A stretch of DNA of 64,000 bases from an uncultured Eudoraea sp. (GTDB lineage Bacteria > Bacteroidota > Bacteroidia > Flavobacteriales > Flavobacteriaceae): NCBI RefSeq assembly GCF_947260015.1, contig NZ_CAMYOM010000001.1, positions 84,456 through 148,455 on the forward strand, given 5' to 3'. Positions 29,709-40,415 of this stretch are shown here, piece by piece; positions within the stretch are counted from its first letter, which is position 1; the number at the start of each line of letters is the position of its first letter. A program made the translations under genes and the position numbers. Below the pieces are notes generated by a model. The model was not told where the DNA came from. It was given only the letters and a program-made list of their open reading frames with translations, and made no database searches.

Positions 29709-30562
29709 ATTTTTCCTCCGCCAAATAAGGCTTTTAAATCTGTTTGCGGAATGCAGGCTGTTACTTCCTGCCCCTCTTCAATTAATTTTTGTAGAATCTC
29801 AGTAATGCTCATTGTTTCAGGAGATACAAAAACCGATTTATTTGAAAATATAGCATTGATATTTTGCAAAACTTCAGACATTTCCAAATTATTTCCCACA
29901 ATTTTGTAGGTGGTAACACTTTCATTAAGCAATTCTGCTGTGGGCCCTTTTTTTATTATTTCTCCCTCGTTAAGAACATAAAGAGTGTCGCATAAATCTG
30001 TTAATTCGTTTACAATATGAGATGAGATAATTATGGTAATTTGATTCTGGCTGCTAAGCTTTTTAATCAATTCATGAAGTGCTATAATCCCCATGGGATC
30101 TAAACCTGAAAAAGGTTCATCTAATACTATGCAATCAGGACTATTCAATAAGGCTATAGCCAGACCCAGCCGTTGTTTCATTCCAAGGGAATAATTTTTT
30201 ACTACATCTGTTCTTTTTGTCGAAAGACCAACCTGTTGCATAGATTGACTGTAAAGTTCTTTGGTAAGATTTAAACCCTGAATCTGGGCAAAAACTTTTA
30301 GATTTCCATAAGCAGAAAGATATCCGTATAAAGCTGGTTTCTCTATTATTCCACCAATTGGCTTTATTCCTTGTGAATTTATTTCTATACTTCCGCTGTC
30401 TGCCCTAATGAGGCCTAATAAGATTCGAAATAAAGTAGTCTTGCCTGCACCGTTGGCCCCGATAAGCCCATAGATTTTACCCTTATGACATTCTATTGTC
30501 ACATTTTTCAGTACTTCAAGTGAATCATAGGATTTGGAAATATTCCTGGCTTCAAGTATCAT
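29705..30562 (-). CDS. ABC transporter ATP-binding protein
   Basis: GLIGANGAGKTTLFRILLGL, YSLGMKQRLGLAIALLNSPDCIVLDEPFSGLDPMG. Confidence 0.95.
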   Translation of the reverse strand: MILEARNISKSYDSLEVLKNVTIECHKGKIYGLIGANGAGKTTLFRILLGLIRADSGSIEINSQGIKPIGGIIEKPALYGYLSAYGNLKVFAQIQGLNLTKELYSQSMQQVGLSTKRTDVVKNYSLGMKQRLGLAIALLNSPDCIVLDEPFSGLDPMGIIALHELIKKLSSQNQITIIISSHIVNELTDLCDTLYVLNEGEIIKKGPTAELLNESVTTYKIVGNNLEMSEVLQNINAIFSNKSVFVSPETMSITEILQKLIEEGQEVTACIPQTDLKALFGGGKI

Positions 30563-31107
30563 ATTGCCCTTTCCATATGTAGTCTCCTGTAGTCAAATCT
30601 GGAGATATAAACTTTTTCAAGAAATGTTCTTTCCCAAAAGTAATTTCGAATTAAAAATAGTGGGTCCTGAGCAATAAAATAAGGGATATAATGATACCAT
30701 TTTACTCCTACAGACCGAAAATAAGAAGTTATTTCATCATTATAACCCAGCTCTTCCGCAGCAACAATTGCCGCATTGCGTTGACATTTAGAGACAGAGT
30801 ACATATCAGCAATTCTGGAATTAAACCCGTGAACAAAAAAAAGATCTTTAGCCCTTTTATAATTTTGAAATCTTGACCAGCCGTCCATAATAACCAGAAA
30901 AATATGTACAAAAGAAAAAAGAAAACAACCAAGCCAAAAAGGTACCCAAAAGAGGGAAAATTGTTCCAAAGAAGCTTCAAATTGAACCCAATAGAACCAT
31001 GATTCCAATAGAAACAGTATCAAAGACCAATGCAATAGTCTTCCTACGCGTAAATAGGAAACCAGCGGATGAGGTTGAGCCGGAAGTTCTAAATAATTCA
31101 TATGCAA
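30559..31107 (-). CDS. Uncharacterised membrane protein
   Basis: Overlaps ATP-binding gene by 4 nt; several hydrophobic segments. Confidence 0.6.
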   Translation of the reverse strand: MHMNYLELPAQPHPLVSYLRVGRLLHWSLILFLLESWFYWVQFEASLEQFSLFWVPFWLGCFLFSFVHIFLVIMDGWSRFQNYKRAKDLFFVHGFNSRIADMYSVSKCQRNAAIVAAEELGYNDEITSYFRSVGVKWYHYIPYFIAQDPLFLIRNYFWERTFLEKVYISRFDYRRLHMERAI

Positions 31108-31408
31108 AGATAACTAAAAACACAGTAATTTATTTTAAGGTACAGGCTATAAACCGATGAATAACCTTGTCTTTGAAGAGAATCCTTAAAGTTAAATATT
31201 ACAAAAATTCGTGTTTGAACCTCACTAGAAAGCTCATAAAAAGCAACCTAAATTAATAACATCAGTTATCAAAGAACATGATCTGTCCATTTATTCTAAA
31301 TTATAGGATTAACCATTATAGTTTTTGATTCTAATTTTTATAAAGACTTTTCTTTTTGAACAATTAGATTTTGTACATTACCATGATAAATAACAAAACA
31401 CTAAGTTA

Positions 31409-32041
31409 ATGGAAGGATTATTAGATTTATTAAACAGTCCCATTGGGAAACAGGTAATAAGCGGTGTTGCAGGACAAACCGGACAAGCTGAAAACAAAAC
31501 AGCCGATGTATTGAGTATGGCTATGCCTTTACTATTGGGGGCAATGAAAAAAAATGTACGCACTCCCGATGGTGCACAGGGGTTGATGAATGCTTTATCT
31601 TCTAAACATGATGGAAGCATTCTTGATGATCTGGGTGGCCTATTTGGAGGTGGTGTGGATCAATCGGTTATGGATGATGGCGCAGGTATTTTAGGACATG
31701 TTTTTGGTGGCAAACAGGCAACTGTTGAGAACGCTTTAAGCCAGCGATCCGGGGTAGATGCAGGATCTGTTGCTAATATTTTAAAAATTGCAGCTCCACT
31801 TGTTATGGGTGTTTTAGCAAAACAAACGGCTGAAAATAAGGTTAGTGATGCGAGTGGAATGAATAATCTGCTGGGAAGTATGTTGGGTGGACAACCCGAG
31901 CAAAACCAAAGTCTTCTTACTACATTGTTGGATGCCGATGGAGATGGCAGTATACTTGACGATGTAGCCGGGATGGTTATGGGTGGTTCCAAAAAGAAAG
32001 GTGGTATGGGAGGCTTACTAGGTGGCCTTTTTGGAAAGTAA
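31409..32041 (+). CDS. DUF937/YidB-like protein
   Basis: LLDLLNSPIGKQVISGVAGQTGQ..., repeated DGSILDDLGGLFGGG / DADGDGSILDDVAGMVMGG. Confidence 0.8.
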   Translation: MEGLLDLLNSPIGKQVISGVAGQTGQAENKTADVLSMAMPLLLGAMKKNVRTPDGAQGLMNALSSKHDGSILDDLGGLFGGGVDQSVMDDGAGILGHVFGGKQATVENALSQRSGVDAGSVANILKIAAPLVMGVLAKQTAENKVSDASGMNNLLGSMLGGQPEQNQSLLTTLLDADGDGSILDDVAGMVMGGSKKKGGMGGLLGGLFGK

Positions 32042-32069
32042 ATTTTAAGCTTTATCTTATATATTTAAC

Positions 32070-32101
32070 AAAACCATTTGTTTTTACAAATGGTTTTTTT
32101 T
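32070..32101 (+). terminator. Rho-independent-like terminator
   Basis: AAAACCATTTG-ttttta-CAAATGGTTTTTTTT. Confidence 0.8.
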
Positions 32102-32127
32102 GTATTTTATACTATAAAATTAATGCT

Positions 32128-32589
32128 ATGAAACTTAAAGCTATAATTAGAATTTTTTCCGTGTTGCTTTTGACAGTATTAATTATTCAATGTTCTGGTT
32201 CTAAGGCAGGTGTCGATATTTCGAAAGAAGAAAAGGAAGTATTTAATCAAAATATGAGTGACACCGTTACCATTAAGAACGATAGCCTGGAATTTGAAAT
32301 ATTAATTATGGACATCGGTTATAATACATGGCTCAATAGTATCGCAAGGCCAAGGGGATATTATACACAGGAATTTATGGAAAACAGAAATCAAATTTAT
32401 GTTATAAACTGGAATCAGCGGGTTTTAGATCCTTTTAAGTATGATCCTAATTTATATGAGTTGCAGATCAATTATTATCCCAATATTGATTATGGGTATG
32501 ATGTGAACTATGAACTTTATAATTATTTTATTTATTTTCAACGCAAATACAATCAACGCCTCGGACCGTTTGTACCACGAATAAATTGA
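32128..32589 (+). CDS. Predicted lipoprotein (DUF6146-like)
   Basis: Lipobox LIIQCSGS; Y/N-rich C-terminus. Confidence 0.65.
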   Translation: MKLKAIIRIFSVLLLTVLIIQCSGSKAGVDISKEEKEVFNQNMSDTVTIKNDSLEFEILIMDIGYNTWLNSIARPRGYYTQEFMENRNQIYVINWNQRVLDPFKYDPNLYELQINYYPNIDYGYDVNYELYNYFIYFQRKYNQRLGPFVPRIN

Positions 32590-32615
32590 ATATATTTACC
32601 CCGATTTTCTTTTTT

Positions 32616-32933
32616 ATGGATAAACTTAAAAAACGCTGGGGTATAGAATCCAGTTTTCAGCTCATCATAATTCTAATTGTATTCTCAATTACTGGTTCTG
32701 CAGCAGTATATATTGCAAAACCATTTCTTGAGTGGATAGGAGTGGAAAGAGGCAATTTTTCGGAAACATGGTGGAGTTCCTGGGCGTACTGGACTTTGAG
32801 AATATTGCTGATCTTCCCATTCTACCAAATTCTTTTGGTCCTGTTCGGATGGCTTTTTGGACAGTTTAAATTTTTCTGGAACTTTGAAAAGAAAATGTTG
32901 AATAGAATGGGATTGGGTTTTCTTTTTAAGTAA
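32616..32933 (+). CDS. Conserved small membrane protein (DUF6787-like)
   Basis: MDKLKKRWGIESSFQLIIILIVFSITGSAAVYIAKP; FPFYQILLVLFGWLFGQFKFFWNFEKKML. Confidence 0.65.
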   Translation: MDKLKKRWGIESSFQLIIILIVFSITGSAAVYIAKPFLEWIGVERGNFSETWWSSWAYWTLRILLIFPFYQILLVLFGWLFGQFKFFWNFEKKMLNRMGLGFLFK

Positions 32934-32981
32934 ATTAATCTTTCCTTAACTTATCGCAATCGCTTTATTTGATTTCTTTGT

Positions 32982-33314
32982 ATGGTGGTAAATCAACAAC
33001 AAAAAATATCATTTTCAATAATTTCATTAGTTCTAATAGTCTTTTTGACGCTTCCTTCGGTTATTCAACTTTTACACGCGTCTAATCATTTGGTCATTAA
33101 CTGTGACAATACTTTTGAGTCACATATCCATTCCAAAGAATTTCATTGTGATTTTAATAAATTTAATTTTTCTCATCACTATTATGTACCCCTTTTTAAA
33201 ACACAATTAGTAGCCACTGTTTTAATAAAAAATGACTTTTCACATACTTATTTCTTCACTCCGGAATCAGATACTCCACTATTTTCTCTTAGAGCTCCAC
33301 CCATATTTTCGTAA
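32982..33314 (+). CDS. Small secreted/membrane-anchored His-rich protein upstream of TonB receptor
   Basis: N-terminal TM; HLVINCDNTFESHIHSKEFHCDFNKFNFSHHYYVP. Confidence 0.55.
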   Translation: MVVNQQQKISFSIISLVLIVFLTLPSVIQLLHASNHLVINCDNTFESHIHSKEFHCDFNKFNFSHHYYVPLFKTQLVATVLIKNDFSHTYFFTPESDTPLFSLRAPPIFS

Positions 33315-33350
33315 CTCAATTTATTAGATTTTTTAATTTAAAAACAGGTT

Positions 33351-35600
33351 ATGAAAGTTTTATTTTCAATAATTATTCTATTAATTTATTTTAATAGCAA
33401 AGCACAATGCACAATTAAGGGGAGTATTTTTGCGGAAGATTCAAATAGCCCTTTAGAACAAGTTTCTGTATATCTCCCTCAATTGGAAAAAGGTGTGGTG
33501 ACAGGAGGCAATGGAGAATTTGTTTTGAATAATCTTCCGGTAGGGACCTATAAAATTGTAGCTTCTTTTATGGGATACCAAACATACTCTTCAACCATTA
33601 CACTTACTATGGGCACAACTACTTTGGATATTGTTCTCTCACCAAGTGCCATAGAAATGGAAGAAGTAATTTTATCTACGCCATTCCACAAATTACAACG
33701 TGAAAACGTAATGAAAGTAGAACAGGCAAAGGTTGAAACTTTAAGAAAGATGGGCGCCATAACTCTATCCGACGGAATTACCAATATTGCCGGAGTAGAA
33801 AGTGTTTCTACAGGTATTGGAATAGGAAAACCTGTAATCAGAGGTTTGAGTTCAAACAGAGTATTGGTATATTCTCAGGGTATTAGACTGGAGAACCAAC
33901 AATTTGGAGATGAACACGGTCTTGGCATAGGCGCAGCGGGTGTGGAAAGTGTGGAGGTCATTAAGGGTCCTGCCTCCCTACTTTACGGTTCTGATGCACT
34001 TGGGGGCGTACTTTTTTTAAATCCGGAACAATTTGCTAGTGCTAATTTAACGGAGGGCGATATTAATTTAAACTATTTTACCAACACTCAAGGCATAGCG
34101 GGGAATGCAGGTTTTAAGACTTCAGGTGAAAAATTTAAATTTCTAATTCGGGGATCATATTCCTCACACGCAGATTATAAAGGGGGAGATGACTTAAGGG
34201 TTACGAATTCCCGTTTTAAGGAATACGATTTGAAAACGGCTTTAGGCTATCAATTCGGCAGATTTAAAACGGAATTTCGCTATAATTTAAACAGCTCTGA
34301 TTTGGGAATCCCCGAAGAAATTGGCATACAGAGTTTAGGGCGAAAGCCAAACCTTCCCTACCAGAAAATAAACAATCACATATTAAGTTTAAAAAATGAC
34401 ATATTCTTTAAAACCTCCAGTCTGAGGGTAACTTTGGGATATATAGCCAACGACAGGAAAGAATTTGAAGAAGAGGAAGAGGATACAGATATGGCTTCTG
34501 ATGCTCCTGAAGAATTAAATCCAGCGCTGGATATGAACCTTTCAACATTCAGTTACAATATCCAATACAATTTACCCGTCATCAGTAAATTACAAACCAT
34601 TGCGGGGGTTCAAGGGATGAGCCAGCGCAACAAAAATTTTGGTGAGGAAGTGTTGATTCCCAATGCTACTACTAATGATATAGGAGTTTTGGCAACTTCC
34701 CACATCCACTTTGACAAAAGTGATGTACAGATTGGTTTACGATTTGATAACAGGTCCATAAAAGGTGAAGAAACCGGGGCAATGGACGAAGAAGGTTACA
34801 TTGCCGAATTGGACCGTAGTTTTAACAGCTTTAATGCAGCTTTGGGATATCGGATTGATATTGTGAAGCATCTTATTGGCAGAATAAATCTTGCCAGTGG
34901 TTTTAGAGCTCCGAATCTAGCAGAACTTACCTCAAACGGGGTGCATGAAGGAACTAACCGGTTTGAAATCGGAAATCCAAATCTGAAGAACGAAAAAAAC
35001 ATACAAACAGATATCTCACTGGAATACAGCAGCCAGCATTTTGAATTCTTCGCTAATGGTTTTTACAACATAATTAACGATTATATTTTTATTGAACCCA
35101 ATGGCGAATTTGTAGATGATAATCCGGTCTACAATTATATACAACAAAATGCCAATTTATACGGCGGAGAAATTGGATTTCATTTTCACCCACACCCGCT
35201 AGACTGGTTGCATGTGCAAAGCAGCTTTGAATCTGTAATAGGCAGATTGAATAATGATGACTACCTGCCACTGATACCGGCAAATAAATTAAGCAATACC
35301 ATTCGATTGGAATTTAATAATTCCCAAAAATGGATAACGAATAGTTATGCCTTTATCACTCTAAACACCACTTTTGATCAGAATAGAGTAGCCAACTTTG
35401 AAACACCTACTGAGGGTTATAATTTATTAAATATAGGACTAGGGGCAAGTCTCAAATTCTTTAAGAAAGATGCGGAAATAGAATTGACAGCTGTAAATAT
35501 CCTCAACAAAAATTATATTTCACATTTGTCAAGACTCAAAATAGATGATATTTCAAATATTGGGAGGAATATTAGCATTGGGATAAGCATTCCACTTTAG
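33351..35600 (+). CDS. TonB-dependent receptor with carboxypeptidase-like N-terminal domain
   Basis: Signal peptide, CarboxypepD_reg-like repeat, plug motifs GKPVIRGLSSNRVLVYSQGIRLENQQFGDEHGLG and GPASLLYGSDALGGVLF. Confidence 0.93.
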   Translation: MKVLFSIIILLIYFNSKAQCTIKGSIFAEDSNSPLEQVSVYLPQLEKGVVTGGNGEFVLNNLPVGTYKIVASFMGYQTYSSTITLTMGTTTLDIVLSPSAIEMEEVILSTPFHKLQRENVMKVEQAKVETLRKMGAITLSDGITNIAGVESVSTGIGIGKPVIRGLSSNRVLVYSQGIRLENQQFGDEHGLGIGAAGVESVEVIKGPASLLYGSDALGGVLFLNPEQFASANLTEGDINLNYFTNTQGIAGNAGFKTSGEKFKFLIRGSYSSHADYKGGDDLRVTNSRFKEYDLKTALGYQFGRFKTEFRYNLNSSDLGIPEEIGIQSLGRKPNLPYQKINNHILSLKNDIFFKTSSLRVTLGYIANDRKEFEEEEEDTDMASDAPEELNPALDMNLSTFSYNIQYNLPVISKLQTIAGVQGMSQRNKNFGEEVLIPNATTNDIGVLATSHIHFDKSDVQIGLRFDNRSIKGEETGAMDEEGYIAELDRSFNSFNAALGYRIDIVKHLIGRINLASGFRAPNLAELTSNGVHEGTNRFEIGNPNLKNEKNIQTDISLEYSSQHFEFFANGFYNIINDYIFIEPNGEFVDDNPVYNYIQQNANLYGGEIGFHFHPHPLDWLHVQSSFESVIGRLNNDDYLPLIPANKLSNTIRLEFNNSQKWITNSYAFITLNTTFDQNRVANFETPTEGYNLLNIGLGASLKFFKKDAEIELTAVNILNKNYISHLSRLKIDDISNIGRNISIGISIPL

Positions 35601-35890
35601 TTTTCTTCCAAAGTTATTGTCTTATCTCTTTTTATTACATAAGTATAAAGCCACATTAAGGTGAAAGAAGGAATTATATCTAAACCAGGCACAATTTCTT
35701 CGATAAAAGCAATCAATCCGGCTATTTTTCCGGGATTCCCTTTGTACATTCTTGTCATTAACCAACCAGCTATGGGAGCCCAAATCAGGTCTGTGAATTC
35801 CCCAATACCTGGTAACATAAATGAAATCATTCCTATACCATCGAAAAGGAGCCCTAATAAAAGGAGTTGATATTTTTTATTTTTAATCAT
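35597..35890 (-). CDS. Small conserved membrane protein (97 aa)
   Basis: Hydrophobic segments, convergent stop overlap with TonB receptor gene. Confidence 0.6.
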   Translation of the reverse strand: MIKNKKYQLLLLGLLFDGIGMISFMLPGIGEFTDLIWAPIAGWLMTRMYKGNPGKIAGLIAFIEEIVPGLDIIPSFTLMWLYTYVIKRDKTITLEEN

Positions 35891-35946
35891 TTAGAAATTG
35901 TAAATAAGTGTCCTATTCAATTTGTTTAACTATTTATGCGAAAAAA

Positions 35947-36546
35947 TTAGGACAGATTTGAACTGATTAATTTTAAAAATTCATTTCGAGTTTCTTCTTT
36001 TTGGAAAGTGCCTCTAAATCCTGATGTTGTAGTTACGGAATTCTGCTTTTGAACACCCCGCATCATCATACACATATGTGCTGCTTCTATTACAACAGCA
36101 ACCCCCTGAGGCTTTAAAGTATCATTTATACAATCTAAAATCTGCTCTGTTAAGCGTTCCTGAACCTGCAACCTTCGTGCAAAAACATCTACAATTCTAG
36201 GTAATTTGCTCAACCCTACGATCTGTCCGTTTGGGATATAAGCAATATGAGCTTTCCCGAAAAAAGGTAACATATGATGTTCGCAAAGAGAATACAATTC
36301 AATATCCTTAACAATTACCATTTCGTTATAAGATTCATTAAACATAGCACTCCTGAGGATAGCAGCGGCATCCTGTTTATAACCCTGCGTTAAAAACAAC
36401 ATTGCTTTTGCCGCTCGTTCAGGGGTTTTAATTAATCCTTCACGACCCACTTCTTCACCTATTTCCTGAATTATTCCTGAAAAACGTTCCGTAATTTCAT
36501 TAGTAATCTCTATGTTATATTCTTCCAGATTGTGATATGATATCAT
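35947..36546 (-). CDS. folE: GTP cyclohydrolase I
   Basis: [53 protein letters not shown]. Confidence 0.96.
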   Translation of the reverse strand: MISYHNLEEYNIEITNEITERFSGIIQEIGEEVGREGLIKTPERAAKAMLFLTQGYKQDAAAILRSAMFNESYNEMVIVKDIELYSLCEHHMLPFFGKAHIAYIPNGQIVGLSKLPRIVDVFARRLQVQERLTEQILDCINDTLKPQGVAVVIEAAHMCMMMRGVQKQNSVTTTSGFRGTFQKEETRNEFLKLISSNLS

Positions 36547-36739
36547 AATAAAAAGTATAAATGGCTTGATTTAAAATAAATTCGAATTTAAAGGTTTCTC
36601 CCTTAAAAATCCTAAATTAATGTATTATTAATAAAATGAAAACATCGATAGTTTCTACTGTGCTACTGCCAGCAGATTCCCGGTCCATTACATTTTGAAG
36701 TGTTATGGGTATTGTTTACTTTCATGCCCTAATTAATTA

Positions 36740-37444
36740 TTGATGATTAAGGCCACTAATATCCAAAAATATTTCGGAGAACTTCAGGTTTTGAAAGGGG
36801 TAGATTTGCGCATAAAAGCTGGAGAAGTGGTTTCTATTGTAGGACCCTCAGGCGCCGGTAAAACAACCTTATTACAAATTTTAGGCACACTGGATAATCA
36901 GTCGAACAAAAAGGAAAGTGAGCTGGAAATTAATGGCATTGATGTTACTTCATTAAAAGATAAAGCACTGGCTGCATTTAGAAATAATCATATTGGATTT
37001 ATTTTTCAATTCCACCAATTATTACCGGAATTTTCGGCCATAGAAAATGTATGTATTCCAGCCTTTATTAAAAGAACAGGAAAGGCAGAAGCGGAGACCC
37101 GAGCAACGGAACTGCTAATTTTCCTGGGACTTTCCAATCGCATGCACCACCGACCTAATGAGTTATCCGGAGGTGAACAACAACGTGTTGCAGTGGCAAG
37201 GGCTTTGATAAACAATCCAAGCATAATACTTGCGGATGAACCAAGCGGCAATCTTGATTCGGAAAGTGCAGATAAATTGCATCAACTCTTTTTTCAATTG
37301 CGCGATGAATTTGGTCAAACTTTTGTTATTGTCACTCATAATGAGGAATTAGCTGATATGGCGGACAGAAAGTTAACCATGATAGACGGACAAATCACAG
37401 ACCAATATGTTGAGAGAAGTTTGGGTAGTCCTAAAAAACCCTAG
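36740..37444 (+). CDS. LolD-like ABC transporter ATP-binding protein
   Basis: [51 protein letters not shown]. Confidence 0.92.
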   Translation: MMIKATNIQKYFGELQVLKGVDLRIKAGEVVSIVGPSGAGKTTLLQILGTLDNQSNKKESELEINGIDVTSLKDKALAAFRNNHIGFIFQFHQLLPEFSAIENVCIPAFIKRTGKAEAETRATELLIFLGLSNRMHHRPNELSGGEQQRVAVARALINNPSIILADEPSGNLDSESADKLHQLFFQLRDEFGQTFVIVTHNEELADMADRKLTMIDGQITDQYVERSLGSPKKP

Positions 37445-37477
37445 TTATCTGAATGAGCTCATTAAAATTATACATCA

Positions 37478-38242
37478 TTGACTTTTAATGAGTTAAAGGA
37501 TTTTTTGGATGCAAAAGTCATCCAATACAATAATCCTCAATTTCTGGATTCGGATCCAATTCAGGTTCCTCATTTGTTCATTAAGAAAGAAGATATTGAG
37601 ATCAGTGGGTTTCTCACATCAACAATTGCCTGGGGTAATCGAAAAAGTATTATCAAAAATGCCCGTTTTTTAATGGACTTATTGGATAATGATCCTCATA
37701 ATTTTGTCCTGTACCACAAGGAATCAGAATTAATAAAGCTTGAACCATTTGTTCATCGTACTTTTAATAGCGTTGATTTGGTATACTTTATAAAAGCTTT
37801 GAGAAGTATATATAGTCAACACGGAGGTTTAGAAGTAATTTTTGGCCAACATACCACAGATAAATCAACACAGCCCGCAATTTCTAAATTCAAACAAACC
37901 TTTTTTGAGTTAACACATCCAAAAAGAACCACAAAGCATGTTTCTGATCCAGCTAAAGGTTCCGCAGCCAAGCGCATTAATATGTTTCTTAGGTGGATGG
38001 TTCGCGATAATACAACCAAGGTAGATTTCGGGATCTGGAAATCCATCTCCCCTGCCCTTTTATCCTGCCCCCTGGATGTTCATTCGGGGAATGTCGCCAG
38101 AAAGCTTGGGTTATTACATCGGAAACAAAACGATTCTAGAGCTGTGAATGAACTTGATTCTTATCTTCGAAAAATGGACCCATCAGATCCTGTAAAATAT
38201 GATTTTGCTCTATTTGGACTGGGCGTATTTGAAAAGTTCTAG
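37478..38242 (+). CDS. TIGR02757-family protein (DUF2400), TTG start
   Basis: AWGNRKSIIKNARFL, KRINMFLRWMVRD...VDFGIW, CPLDVHSGNVARKLGLL. Confidence 0.8.
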   Translation: MTFNELKDFLDAKVIQYNNPQFLDSDPIQVPHLFIKKEDIEISGFLTSTIAWGNRKSIIKNARFLMDLLDNDPHNFVLYHKESELIKLEPFVHRTFNSVDLVYFIKALRSIYSQHGGLEVIFGQHTTDKSTQPAISKFKQTFFELTHPKRTTKHVSDPAKGSAAKRINMFLRWMVRDNTTKVDFGIWKSISPALLSCPLDVHSGNVARKLGLLHRKQNDSRAVNELDSYLRKMDPSDPVKYDFALFGLGVFEKF

Positions 38243-38399
38243 AATATTTAATACTCAACCTGATTAGCCCAATTTGTTATATTATAACTTATAAGAGTAT
38301 TTTCTCAAATAAATTTAGATTATTTACTATATTTATACTAATAGAAAATAAATACGCCTTATTCTGCAATAACAACCTAGCCGAGAAATTAAGGATCGT

Positions 38400-38795
38400 A
38401 TGAGTAGTCTATACTCAATTAAGAAAGAAGAAAATTATCTGGTAATGACTATTTCCGGAGATTATTCTTATGCAGATTTTATAAAGTATCCTAAGATCAT
38501 TAGAAATCAATGTCTAACAGAAAAAAAATATAAAATTTTAGTGAATGTAATTAAGGTAGTTAAAACTGAAATTCCCCTTGTTGAGCTATTTTTTCTGGGC
38601 GAGCACGTCGCTAATGTTTTAAGAGATCATATTAAACTTGCCCTGGTCTGGGATGGAGAAAACCACAATAGATTCCTACAAAAAGTGGCCACCAACAGAC
38701 GTGCATTGATACGCACTTTTGAATCTGATGAAAATGCGAAAGTATGGTTAATTCACGACAGGGAAGATGAACCATTTTTAGACTCAACATCCTAA
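38400..38795 (+). CDS. Uncharacterised protein with STAS/SpoIIAA-like appearance
   Basis: Alternating beta/alpha pattern; YADFIKYPKIIRNQC...KILVNVIKV. Confidence 0.5.
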   Translation: MSSLYSIKKEENYLVMTISGDYSYADFIKYPKIIRNQCLTEKKYKILVNVIKVVKTEIPLVELFFLGEHVANVLRDHIKLALVWDGENHNRFLQKVATNRRALIRTFESDENAKVWLIHDREDEPFLDSTS

Positions 38796-38880
38796 ATCAA
38801 CCATTGTATTATATTAAAAATTAATTCGGATCAAATCCTCATAATAATCAAAAAGGTCTAAGAAATATATCTTTAGTTCA

Positions 38881-40020
38881 CTACAGACCCATAGCACCTA
38901 ATTTCAAATCAATTTTTGAATTTCCTTTCTCAATCGATTCGTAAATAGCTTCAACAATAATCATATCCCGTTTGCCCATTTCGCCGGGAGCAACATTTGG
39001 GGTATCATTTAAAATATGTCTTGCAAAATCATCCATCTGTAATTTTTGCTGGCGTTCATGCGGGAAACTCAAGTCGCCGCCGGAAGTTTTACCTGCCAAA
39101 GGACCATAGGAACTAGCAGGATTTAATTCAAACCAGCCCTTATCACAAGAGGCATACATTCTATTTACATTCGTATTATGTGATGTCATGATATTACCAA
39201 AAGCGCCGCTGGAAAATTCGAATTGTGCGGTGATAGTCTCATCGGTATCCTTAAAATAAACCGGTCTCGTACTAAACTCCTGTGCGCATACGGATATGGG
39301 GTTTTCTCCGGTTCCATAAATTGCGCTTTGGATCGCATAAACACCCATATTCATTAAGGCTCCTCCTCCGGAAAGCGCCTTGTTTAATCGCCATTGATCC
39401 GGATTAGCAACAGATCTGTAGGCAGCTTCTGCGGATATATACTGTACATTTCCAAAAACCTTTTCATTAACCAATCGTTTTATTTCCTGAGTATAGGGTT
39501 CTGAATGAAGACGGTAACCCACGCTTAATTTTACATTTGCTTTATTGCATGCTTCAATTATTGTATCGCATTCCTCAACACTAACGGCCATGGGTTTTTC
39601 ACATATAACATGTTTTCCGGCTTTGGCCGCTCTTATGGAGAAATCGGCATGCATAGAATTAGGTAGTACAACGTAGACTATATCTATGGAGTCGTTAGAA
39701 ATGATATTATCAAAATTCTCATAATTATAAATACTGGCATCGGGGATTTTATATTTATCCTGCCATATCTTTTCTTTTTCAGGGGTTCCGGTAACTATCC
39801 CTGCCAAATAACATAATTCACAATCCAATAAAGAAGGTGCTAACTGATAAGTACTATAGCTTCCCAATCCTACTAATGCTATACCTAATTTCTTTTTTTT
39901 CTGTTTTTGATCATCTATTGCACAAGCCCAGGGCATTCCACTGAGAAGTGCGGCTCCGCCTATTCCTTTGGATAGTTTTTTATTAAAGGATCTTCTGGAA
40001 ATATTCTTCATGTTTACCAA
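38881..40020 (-). CDS. Gfo/Idh/MocA family oxidoreductase with twin-arginine-like signal
   Basis: NISRRSFNKKLSKGIGGAALLSG; GIALVGLGSYSTYQLAPSL; KHVICEKPMAVSVEECD. Confidence 0.9.
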   Translation of the reverse strand: MVNMKNISRRSFNKKLSKGIGGAALLSGMPWACAIDDQKQKKKKLGIALVGLGSYSTYQLAPSLLDCELCYLAGIVTGTPEKEKIWQDKYKIPDASIYNYENFDNIISNDSIDIVYVVLPNSMHADFSIRAAKAGKHVICEKPMAVSVEECDTIIEACNKANVKLSVGYRLHSEPYTQEIKRLVNEKVFGNVQYISAEAAYRSVANPDQWRLNKALSGGGALMNMGVYAIQSAIYGTGENPISVCAQEFSTRPVYFKDTDETITAQFEFSSGAFGNIMTSHNTNVNRMYASCDKGWFELNPASSYGPLAGKTSGGDLSFPHERQQKLQMDDFARHILNDTPNVAPGEMGKRDMIIVEAIYESIEKGNSKIDLKLGAMGL

Positions 40021-40296
40021 ATTAGTTGTTCGAAATCATTTTCATCTAAGCTAAATTTAAAGAAAGTGATCCAATTTTTATTCTTTTTAATCTTAATATT
40101 CGAGATAATCTGGACAGGGCATGGCACAGAATCTTTATCTGAATGTATTGGTTCAGTCTAAATATTATGACAGTACCACACTTATTTCAATGCCAAATAC
40201 CAGATTTCAAGACATATGCTACTAAATTCCTTCATGACATAGCAACTGATTTTTATTGTCTTAACTGAAATTGAGATTCCTTCTGAATTAATCTCC

Positions 40297-40334
40297 GTTT
40301 ATCGAAAAATTTTACTTTAAAGTTTTCGATAAAC
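40297..40334. repeat. Perfect 12-bp inverted repeat upstream of lipoprotein gene
   Basis: GTTTATCGAAAA-N14-TTTTCGATAAAC. Confidence 0.6.
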
Positions 40335-40415
40335 TACTTATTCTACCACACTTTTATTACAACTTAAGCGTTAAAAGAACATATCAATGTAATTAATAAA
40401 CAAATATTTTAAGTT

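Noticed and set aside
36638-36700. 20-codon ORF starting MKTSIVSTVLLPADSRSITF
   Set aside because: Too short, no conserved context or terminator support
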